From Rotaria sp. Silwood1 (taxonomy: Eukaryota > Rotifera > Eurotatoria > Philodinida > Philodinidae), in contig CAJNOP010000011.1 of the NCBI GenBank assembly GCA_905250075.1, positions 3,848,751 through 3,912,750 of the forward strand: a DNA stretch of 64,000 nucleotides, in the 5' to 3' direction. The notes beneath the pieces were generated by a model. The model was given only the letters and a program-made list of their open reading frames with translations. It was not told the origin of the DNA and did no database searches. Position numbers and translations under genes: made by a program. Positions 41,801 to 50,628 of this stretch are shown piece by piece (within the stretch, counting starts at the first letter, position 1; each line of letters opens with the position of its first letter).

Positions 41801-44800
41801 TACATCCTAAAGCTCGAATACTTCATGATACTTCCAATTTGGAAGTATCATGAAGTATTTGGACTTTTTTGTCAGATAGACTTACATAGGCTCGACTCTG
41901 GCTAATATATCGTAACACAGGTCGATAGTAGACTTGAAATAGCTAAAGAGATCTAATGTACAATTATGATATAGTCTGGAAGTACAGGAAGTACGAGGAA
42001 GTACGGCATTTTCGCTCCTTCTTCCTTGATACGATTAGTTACAATATTGCAATTTTTAAGTCAAGTTAAATTGTAAGAATTATAATTGTCAGTACTATAT
42101 CATATTAATAATATTGTAAAAATCTCGACAATCTACCTTTGACATATCGAAGATTCTTTTCATGAAACTCAATCTAAAAGACTGTATCAATAATGTCCTG
42201 TTCTAATATTTTATATGAACTATTTTCTTATAATATTTCTGGAAGGTTATTGAAGAAATATATTCCAAAACAGATAGAATATAAAAGTAAATTTCCTGTG
42301 CTTCAAATTTTAATCCCACGAGGCTAACGCTAACAGTTCCATATTAGAGTAGTATTCTAATTGAAATCAAAAAGAAAATATCTGATCATATTTGAAGTTT
42401 ATTCTAACGAATGATATAAATTACTTTAATTTAATTTAAAAAAAAATATATTTTGTTTAGATTCATCAAATACTTTAACATTTGATGGTTATAGTTTTGT
42501 TCGTATGAATATGACAATGAATTTAACTGAACATATAAATCTAACATTCACATTTCGTACTCAAGTTTCACAAGGAAAATTACTAAAATTAATAACATAT
42601 GATGAAAATAATCAACAAAATTTATTAATCATTCAAATAAAAGATGGTTATATTAATTATCAATTAAATAAAAAAATTCTTTTTCAATTAAATGAAATAT
42701 TAATAAATGATAGTTTATGGCATCATATTTATTTTTCAATCGATTATATATCAAATAATAATAATAATAACTATTATTATTATTATCATATACGTCTTGA
42801 TCATGTATTTAGTAGTAAAATTCATATATCACAAAAAATTTTATTAAATGAAATAAAAGAATTTATTATTGGTAATGATTTTCATGGTTGTTTAGGAAAT
42901 TTAACAATAAATAATCAAATAATTTATTTACAAAAACAAAATAATAATCATTTAATTGAACATATTGGAACAAATAATGGTTGTCAATTAGCTGAAATTG
43001 AAACACGTACATTAAGACATTATACAATTAAAGATGATATTTGTTCATTATATCATCCATGTTATCATGGTGGTTTATGTTTAAATCAAAATAATAAATA
43101 TGGTTTAAGTTTTACATGTAATTGTTTAAAACCACGATTTTCTGGTCGACAATGTCAATATGATTTACAACCATGTTTAAGTTATCCATGTTTATTTAAT
43201 GAACAATGTATTTCATCATCATCATCAACAATAGATCATTTAAATCAATCATATACATGTATATCATCATTAATTAATTTACCAATATCAACTAGAAATT
43301 CTTTATATATTGGTTTAGCTTTAATTTTTTGTACATTTATATTATTTTTTTTACTTTGTCTTTCGTTAATTATTTATTGTCAACAACAACGAAAAGATAA
43401 AAAACGAAATGAAAATATAAATCATGATAAACCATTTGTATCAGCACCATTATTAATACAAAAATCATCACCAAAAACAACAAATACAATTGAAAGTCCA
43501 ATACAAACATTATTAAAATTAAATCATAATGGAAAACAAACAATTGAAACTATGGCACTTGTTGATCATAATAATCATCAACAAACAATAATGAATAATT
43601 TTAATGATAAAGTATATAAAAAGTTTTATTTTTTTTTTGAATTTCGAAGAATATAGCATGTTTTATTTTTTTCTCTCGCTCTCATATACACGGTAATAAA
43701 TTTCTTAGAAATCATATCAAATAAAAAACACAAAAACAAAAAGATAATCATTATCTATACTAAGTTTTGACTTTGATGGTTTCAATCAATGCTATTCTTG
43801 TTAGTTCCACGAAAATAAATCATAGCTAGGATCGATTCGGCTTGAAAACAAAAAAAATGAACCGATCTCATATTTGAAAAACGAAAATATTGTTTTTGTT
43901 TTGTATTGAACTATGTATAAATTCTCTATATTCGTTTTCTTTCATTTAGAATTTAATAAAGTTTAAGTCTATCAAAATTAAAATTCTTTCAATAATTATT
44001 ATTCTTATTTTTTAGGCAGTTAATAATCATTTAAATAAATCATCACAATCAATTGATAAACATCAATATCAATCTCATGAGTCATTAAGTCGTCGTCAAG
44101 TAAGTTAAAAATCAACTTACAATAAAGATTAAATATTATGTTTTAATCTAGAGTGATCCGAAATATTATTCAACAATTGGAAGAATGAATATTCCACCAG
44201 ATAATTTTCTTATTCATTATAATAGTATTGATTATGGTTTGTGATTATGAAATTTTTCTTATTTATTAGAATTACATTTTTTTTCTTTTTATTTTATAGA
44301 TAGTACACGTATGCCACTAGTTGATCCACAAGCAACAGATTTATTTGATTGTAAGTATTTTTCTCAGTGTAAAATAAATTTATATCTTTTTTTTCGTTAT
44401 TGTTTTTTTAGTTCCAGCATCACCAACAAGTAAGTTTTATTGTTTCTTATCCTTTTTGATAAATATAGTAATTAACACTATTGTTTCGATTGGCTTTATT
44501 CGTTTTATTGTTTTTTTTGTTGGTTGATTTTACTATGAGTCAATTGGACTCTATAGTAATATTCTTTATTGATCTTTAGAGAATATAATTCCATTAAATC
44601 GTGAATAATTAAAGAAAATATACAATAGAATGACATTCAATTGACAAGTTAAGAACAATGTCTAAAACTATCTTTCATATTTGGAAATGTTAATTGAATT
44701 TGAGATCAATAAATCTATATTGAGATAAATGAAGATAATTGAAATACAACAAAAACAGCGGAAATAACTGCCTCAATGAAGTGCTGCTACTCTTCATGAT

Positions 44801-46281
44801 ATAGTGCTGATGTTTTGGGTGAATTTGTACGACAATAAACTATGATCCGTAAATACCAATCGACCTTGTATTGGTTCTCATGCAGTGAAGTTATGGTTTA
44901 GACATCATCTTATCTCAACTGTATTAGCACAAATATTTTCATTAAACTCTTTACTTGACTGTCGTAATTATTATCTCAAGTTCGACTTTTGTCAAAAAAT
45001 CACTTTGATATAATTGAGATGTTATCTTCTGATTTAGCATGTCCGTTGAAAAGTAAATGTTAATTTTTAGTAAGATGAATCTTTTCCAGAATAACTATAA
45101 TCAATGCATTCGAAACTTTGTTTGAGAAAGTTCATATGATATCTCAGAGCATGCCTAATACTAAGATCTTATCTACACATCACGACCTTTCGTGATAATC
45201 AAGATGAGACATGGGAATGCCTTTAGTACTAGAAAAGAAAATAATAGTACCTTGTGAAATAGCAAAATGACAATCAAACACGTTTTGAGTACATATTCCC
45301 ACTAAATGTATTTTTTTACAAGAGAAAGATGTGGCAATCGATGGAGATTGGACTAGTTCTTACGATCAGGATTTATTTTCACAGGCTTGCACCTAAAATA
45401 TCAAACTCAATATCATAACGAATAAAACTACTTCATGTGGGACAGTGACTTTTGTGTAGGATTGTATTTGTATCTAAATTTTTTTTTCTCTAATATTCTA
45501 ATAGAATATTTCAATGGTCATAATGATGAAAATCCTAATACTTATCAAACGGGTTTAAATTCATTGTCTAATTTAACTGAAAAATTAGCTGAACAAAATG
45601 ATATTGATTTAACACAATCATCCAATGATTCATCAAATAATGAACAAACATTACTAACATCACCAATAATAAATAGTGAACGTAAACGTTCATTATTTAA
45701 TGGTGGTAGTACACATAGTATACGTGCATCAACATCATCATTACAAAAAGCACCTGTTTATGCTAAAATTATTAAAAGTAAATTAAATTCATTTCAAATG
45801 AATAAATTCACGTTACTATTTTTTTTGGCCTCTTTTAGCATCATCAAAACCAACAAATAGTAGTGGTATGAGTACAATTGAACGTCTTCGTTTAAGTGGT
45901 TCACCACTTCGTCTTCTTTCATCATCACCAACATATACACGTACAACATCATTTTTAAAATCAAATACAAATAATGACAATAATAGTTTTCAAACATCAT
46001 CATCATCATCAATAAAACATAATAAAATCAATACAACATCATGGAAATTAAATCCAAGAAAATTAGATAGTTTAAAAGCAAGACGTAATAGTCGACATAC
46101 AGATGATGATGATGATGATACTAATAATAATAATAATACGAATAATAATGAAACAAGTCAATTAACAATGACAACAACGATAAATCGTTTTAGACATGCA
46201 AGTGATTCTGATTTAACTAAAGAACATATGAACGGAAAGAAATCAACTAAATTATCATCTTTTTTTCAAACTGAAGTATAG
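20887..46281 (+). CDS. FAT: Giant FAT-like cadherin, 20 exons, 4,373 residues
   Basis: Exons: 20887-21267, 21321-22753, 23685-24223, 24297-24977, 26759-27453, 28531-28968, 29034-29538, 31101-32446, 34586-36716, 37274-37530, 37593-37764, 38058-39061, 39908-41342, 42461-43611, 44016-44099, 44152-44236, 44300-44350, 44412-44429, 45505-45777, 45839-46281. All phases match and the total is 13,122 nt. A signal peptide opens the chain (MSSLHISILFTLLTIIIA). A long series of divergent cadherin repeats follows, with clear motifs: NDINDNIP and DPDLGENGTINYS (exons 3/4), NDLNDNIPRF (exon 4), LDRE and NDINDHGPKF (exon 12), NINDNNPEF (exon 13). Then come EGF-like domains (about 3556-3650), a laminin-G domain (about 3673-3840), more EGF (about 3866-3940), a membrane segment (about 3952-3980) and a 393-residue cytosolic tail. 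The C-terminus QTEV fits a class I PDZ ligand; from memory FAT1 ends similarly. Size and order match FAT cadherins, which act in cell adhesion and planar polarity. Many repeats lack obvious calcium motifs. Confidence 0.92.
22754..23684 (+). other. Intron 2 of the FAT-like gene with a composition island
   Basis: Phase 2 intron of 931 nt. Positions about 22980-23380 are distinctly less A/T-rich than the rest and hold a (CT)n run at 22990 and a 75-codon minus-strand open frame (22984-23211). That frame has ordinary amino-acid composition but no domain I recognise. A segment at 22885-22990 resembles part of the ESS2 intron at 55685-55785. Confidence 0.5.
24978..26758 (+). other. Intron 4 of the FAT-like gene
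   Basis: Phase 1 intron of 1,781 nt between exons 4 and 5. It holds a TA/CATG-rich simple-sequence stretch at about 25195-25285 and poly-A runs. No transposon ends or nested gene were found. Confidence 0.6.
29628..29815 (+). mobile_element. Truncated half-copy of the foldback element
   Basis: This stretch aligns in order with the left arm of the foldback at 30036-30655. Shared blocks are TGAGTCGAG, GCAT, CTATGAAT, CTTATTA-TGC, GGAACACTAGGAAA and GAAACTTTGCATAGAGA. The opposite arm is absent, so it is a broken older copy beside a fuller one in the same intron. Confidence 0.65.
30036..30655. mobile_element. Foldback/MITE copy 1 (620 bp) in cadherin intron 7
   Basis: Two arms of about 300 bp are inverse complements. 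The left begins GAGGGAACATTTCCAACTG after T30036 and the right ends CAGTTGGGAATGTTTCTTCG. The arms flank an asymmetric centre of about 70 bp (around 30305-30375). TTA at 30033-30035 and TTA at 30656-30658 fit a 3-bp target duplication. There is no transposase. A second copy lies at 33777-34399 in the opposite orientation. Confidence 0.85.
32447..34585 (+). other. Intron 8 of the FAT-like gene
   Basis: Phase 0 intron of 2,139 nt. Apart from foldback copy 2 it is A/T-rich filler; short frames such as 33301-33507 are unsupported. The large downstream exon 9 (34586-36716) is open throughout but has few methionines, so most of it is not obvious from ATG-initiated frames. Confidence 0.6.
33777..34399. 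mobile_element. Foldback/MITE copy 2 (623 bp) in cadherin intron 8
   Basis: Same family as 30036-30655. Termini are CGAGGGAACATTTCCAACTG and CAGTTGAGAATGCTCCCTCG, flanked by TCA at 33774-33776 and 34400-34402 (3-bp target duplication). The unique centre, including CTGCTGGTGTATAT, is inverted relative to copy 1, so this copy sits in the other orientation. A 3-bp TNA duplication suggests a PIF/Harbinger-like mobilising transposase, but that is inference. Confidence 0.87.
39062..39907 (+). other. Intron 12 of the FAT-like gene
   Basis: Phase 0 intron of 846 nt with donor GTAGAA after GAAAATCAG and acceptor CATTCTAG. Nothing recognisable inside. Confidence 0.6.
41657..42028. mobile_element. hAT-type palindromic MITE (372 bp) in cadherin intron 13
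   Basis: Termini CAAGGGAGAAGGAGCG and CGCTCCTTCTTCCTTG are inverse complements, and arm similarity continues inward (AAAATGCCGTACTTCCTCG and its complement). The centre is a strong hairpin around 41839 (GAAGTATCATGAAGTATT arm). The flanks ATACGATT at 41649-41656 and 42029-42036 are an exact 8-bp target duplication. An 8-bp duplication with CA-starting termini is characteristic of the hAT superfamily. No transposase is encoded. Confidence 0.92.
44430..45504 (+). other. Intron 18 of the FAT-like gene
   Basis: Phase 1 intron of 1,075 nt after the 18-nt microexon 44412-44429. I see no nested gene, repeat or transposon end. Confidence 0.6.
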
Positions 46282-47201
46282 TCACTAAATATATATATAT
46301 ATAAATATAAACAAAACAGTATATGCCTTATAATTGTTGTTGTTATTGTTTGTTGTTCTTGTTTTGTATTTGTATATCCCAATTATAGCCCGGTGTTGTT
46401 TTTCTTTTCTGTTTCTTTCTTTCTCTCTGTCTCTTTCTTGCTATACTATACGAAATATTACATAAATAAATGTGCACGAATTTTCATTTATCTGTACAAT
46501 ATTTTCATCTTCTGTCTTTTTTTAAATGAATATATAAAAATAATGATAAAATTATCATTAATTAATAAGAGAAATAAATGTTCTTTTATGCAGTGTATAT
46601 ATATACCCGATGATGAATAGGTAACGTTGATAATATAGTTCACTTGCATGATGCTGTTTGTGAACTTTTCTTTTATAAGGTTCATATTGGAATTGAGTTA
46701 TAAGACGAAGTAATCAATCTTCAAAATTGTTTTGTCATCAACATAGATAGACAGGATAATGTGAGCTTTAAGAGAAGCCTAAAAGTTCTATGTGTCTAAT
46801 TTTTCTTAGGAAATGATGAAAAGTCCATATTTAGATGTTTCTTAACATTAGTATGGTTTTGTCAAAAAATGTAGTGCAGAGCTCTAACATGTCTTATTTT
46901 GTAGAAAATCAGTTGCTGTGTCTAATCAGGAGACACTTTTATTTTCGATTTCTATATGCTAAAAAAAAAAACCAGACTTTTGGTTTTCTAGAGATCTTGA
47001 GTTCGGACAATGCTGTGAAGATTTTATTTGCCTCAAATCTTTGTTGGAAACTATTTTTCTTCATGCAAGATATTATTTGGATTCTTTATGCTAATTACCG
47101 TTACTGAAGGAAAAGAAATTAAATCTGTAGGATTAATTGTTGGAGTCATTTTATGATACTTTTAACTAAAAGAAATCGTGCATGCTAATCAAGTCATCAC
47201 C

Positions 47202-47536
47202 AGTGTCCGACGTGATCAAGTTTTTCGGTCACAGTCATTCTTTCCAGTTTATTACACGTGGCGATTTATTTCCTTCAATGATGTTGTGATGAAAGTTCGA
47301 TAAAATCAAAAACAAATAAAAATGATGAGATTATTAACAGAGGAGACAATTGCTCTTACTTAATTAGATTCGGTTTAATTATATAGTAACATTTACATGT
47401 GTTTTCGTTTAACTAAGAATATACAATGGTCTGTATTGTAGAAAAACTAATCCAATCAAAACATGCGAAGAATGTGTGACTGTCTCAATACTCGTGACTG
47501 TGATAATCATAAGTTACGGCGATCACATCGGGCACT
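47202..47536. mobile_element. Possible MITE with ~16-bp inverted ends
   Basis: The left end AGTGTCCGACGTGATC (47202) pairs with the right end GATCACATCGGGCACT (47521-47536) at 14 of 16 positions. A weaker pair (GTCACAGTCATT and its counterpart GTGACTGTGAT) lies inside. No target duplication is clear and there is no coding content. Confidence 0.4.
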
Positions 47537-47654
47537 AAGTCATTAATTTTTCGTACTAAAACATGATAGGACGATTTGATGAAACAAATGAAGAGAAAAT
47601 TGAATTGAAAACATAGTTATTTGACCATTCAAATTTGTTTTGAAAGGAAAGGAA

Positions 47655-48052
47655 TTACATAAAAACAACCTCTTTCTACGAGTACCTTCTTGTCCTGAAC
47701 AGTGGGCACTTATTTCTAGTTTCATGAGCAACACATGTTCTATCATTCAAATGTTGAACGAGAAAAAAAAATGATGTTTAGTGCATTGTGTTATGATAAA
47801 CAATCATGAGACAGGATATCGATTAGTCGTGGATATTTGAAAGAAAAACAAGAACAATACTAGACAACAACAGTGTTTGGTATAACATCTTATTGGTTTG
47901 GTGTTAACAGCTAGTAAAATCGAATAATGTCAACATGTATGAATTTATCTGTGATTAAAAATAGTTTGAAAAGAAAAAGAAAACCAAAAGCTTGCCAATA
48001 ATAAGTACTTTTGGTCAATTGCAATTGTGCTTGCATTAGAGAGGTTTTACTG
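47655..48052. mobile_element. Degraded pogo/Tigger-type MITE
   Basis: The right end GAGAGGTTTTACTG followed by TA (48053-48054) matches, on the other strand, the classic CAGTNAAACCTCTCT pogo/Tigger terminus. The left part (ACAACCTCTTTCTACGAG at 47664 on, then CAGTGGGCACTTATTT at 47700 on) matches the subterminal region of the pogo element at 57201-57902 (AACCTCTATAACAAG and CAGTGGGCACTAATTT). No coding sequence. The left end is approximate. Confidence 0.6.
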
Positions 48053-48599
48053 TAAAGAATATTTCCAACGACCATTGATATCAAGTAGATTTGTAGAAAA
48101 AAATATTGATGAATTAGTAAATCGAATTTGATTCTTACTGAAAAGTATCAACAACGTTCAAGTGTTAACAAATATGGTTCGAAAATATTTTGTTCTGTAT
48201 AACAAAATCAATACAAACGAACTAATTTATTCAAATATGACATTTTTAAATTTAATTTAACATATAGATTTGTTAGAACTGTTCTAAAGTTTATCAAGAA
48301 TATTTTGATGACTTATGAGCAATTGCATGAAAATTAGATTAGAAATTATGTAGAAATTGATAATTATTAGATCATACCTGTCAAAAATCCTTCATATAAC
48401 TCTCTCAAAGAAAATAGAAACAGAAAAGAAATGAATTTTTTTAACTAGAATTCATCGAGATGGATCATTTAAGATATTTCATTTTTTTGTCAACTATATC
48501 TATTTTATTATTTTTTTCTTTTTCATATAAAATAAAAAAAAATAAAGTCTTCATTTATTCCAGAGTAAAAAAACAAGGTATTTTAATAAATAACATGCT

Positions 48600-50187
48600 T
48601 TAATGCATGTTAAGAAGAGGTACAAAATGATTAGGTAGCCATTCTTTTTTTTCTTTTGAGTATCCAACACTGGGTCTACTACAATGAGAAAAAAGTAGTT
48701 TAATTTCTTTTACTATCAATGATGTTCCTGATTTCTTCTCTTGATTATTATCAGCGTGATCTTCTCTCAATGGCACAAATTGAGCATTATTGAGATATTG
48801 GTAATTTAAATCTTCTAAACCATTGACTTTCGGATAAGCACAAATTAAATGAATATTCAATACAGTTGGTATACTGAGTAGATCCCAAACAGCTGCATAA
48901 TTTGTATCACGTACCATTTCTTTGCTAACATAATTTTCAAATTCATCAAGAATAGGTGATATACTATCATATTGAGACCTATATACATCTATGTTAAGAA
49001 CAAGCTCAACAACATTTCTTGCTCGAAGTTCAATTGATGTTAAAATAGATCCATCAGTAGTTGAACCTATTCCTCCTAATTTAACAAATGTATTATAAAA
49101 ACAATTTCCATCACCGGCAATTGATAATGGTATAGAATTACGAAAATTTTTATCACAATATTGATGTATATAATGTTCAGCAACAGGATCACGTACATGA
49201 ATAGCTGGATCAAATACCTTAGCTGGAGTATAAATCAGTGAATATAATTTTAAAACTGGTTTTAATAATTGACATTCTTGTACAAGTTCAGCATATGATT
49301 TTTCACTAGCTACACGTAAATTTGATAAAAAAAGTTTAAATACATGTGGACGTGCCAATTGTGAACAATCAAGACATAAATTTTCTCGATCAGCAGGTAA
49401 TTTTTGTTGTTTACAAAGAACACAAGTACGAGCTGATGGTTTTGGTGGTACGGGTGGTGGTATTTTAGATTTTTTCGGTTCTTCACTTTTATCTTCGCTA
49501 GTTTCATCAGTCTTATTTGCGCCTTGATTTATTTGTTGTGCATAATCAGTCCATTCTTGAACGAAAACATCATATGTAGAACGTTCATATAAAACAAATC
49601 GAACATCTTTTACATTATATGAAAATCGTCTTATTGAATCAATAGCCACACGAGCTGCTTCATCTAGAGGAAAATGATTTGCTCCACATGATATTGCTGG
49701 GTATGCAATCGAAGTAAGTTGATAAATATTAGCAAGTGCCAATGATGTATAATAGCATGATTGTAATAAAAAGCCAGCACGTTCTTTCTCTGTTTCTGTA
49801 TAAATTGGACCTACAGTACTTATAACAAAACGTGCATCGTTTTGTTCACGATTAAATTTTCCAATAAAAATACGTGATTGTCCAACAGGACATGAATTTG
49901 CTTGCATATCTTTATGAATAGCAACGACTTGATCTGTAAAAAATTGACCCATCTTTTGATGTATACGAGCATCCAATCCTCCATCGGGAATCAAAAGTGT
50001 ATTTGTAGAATTAACAATAGCATCACATGCTTCTTCACTTAAGTCACCACATCGAATGATTACCTCCAATGAACCATTAGTAAATGAAAAACGAATACAA
50101 TCTTCATTAATTTTTTCAATATTACTAAATAAATAAATACTAAATGCTTTCTATATCTCATAGAGTTAATACTTACATGCCAGACAT
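48600..50187 (-). CDS. Macro domain - CxxC zinc motif - OTU-like cysteine protease protein
   Basis: Two minus-strand exons: 50187-50177 (ATG TCT GGC AT) and 50124-48600, giving 1,536 nt and 511 residues. Residues about 8-190 form a MacroD-type macro domain: GDLS, DAIVNSTN, GGLDARIH, CPVGQSRIF, VISTVGPIY and YPAISCGANHFPLDEAA follow the usual order for ADP-ribose binding. A charged linker with an SH3-type IPPPVPPKP (about 225-234) leads to CVLC...CLDC (about 238-257), a two-CxxC zinc motif. The C-terminal part (about 320-511) carries GDGNC with Cys345 and NHFVPLL with His503, matching the catalytic Asp-Gly-Asn-Cys and His of OTU/vertnin-like folds. OTU enzymes cleave ubiquitin chains; macro domains bind or remove ADP-ribose. 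Whether either site is active is unknown. The short first exon is chosen because it gives an ATG and matching phase; without it the frame opens only at a TTG codon. Confidence 0.82.
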
Positions 50188-50628
50188 ATTTATAAAAAAA
50201 GTATCTTTTAACAAAACAAAAAAGAAACTAACTATTTTCGAAAAAAGAAAGTATCTTTAAATAGGAAATTTAATTTTCCAACTTGTCGCTCATGACTAAA
50301 GTAAAAGTCGTCATCTGATTTCTTTTTCTTTTTTATCAAGATGTATGCTGACAACATAACCATCGATTCCTTTTTTTCTTTTCTGTTCTTGTTTTTAAAA
50401 ACAAAAACACACAACCACGTGTTATGGTAACCAATGTCAAACATAGCATACCTTTTATGTCAACAAAGATAAAAATAAAATCTACAAGATCACATATTTC
50501 CAAGTATATTTTTTTCTTTTGATAAAAACAAAAAAGAAAGAAACTGACATCTCTACTTTTACACATTATTAAAAAAAAAAAACAATGTCTGATAAATATC
50601 ATAAAACAGTACAATTTAAGATTCATTT
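50188..50628. other. Gap between the macro-OTU start and the tetraspan 3' end
   Basis: About 440 bp between two tandem minus-strand genes. It must hold the promoter of the macro-OTU gene and the 3' UTR of the tetraspan gene. No clear motif is visible. Confidence 0.5.

Larger units (their letters stand above)
46282..48599. other. Intergenic between convergent cadherin and macro-OTU genes
   Basis: This holds the 3' ends of both genes. It contains two probable non-autonomous transposons (47202-47536 and about 47655-48052). The open frames at 46393-46620 and 46835-47107 show no gene features. Confidence 0.6.

Noticed and set aside
20887..46281. Several separate cadherin genes instead of one
   Set aside because: Every exon junction keeps phase, there is one signal peptide and one membrane span, and the total length is a multiple of three and typical of FAT proteins.
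46835..47107. 90-codon frame between the cadherin and macro-OTU genes
   Set aside because: Phe/Leu/Lys-rich, no signal for splicing or homology.
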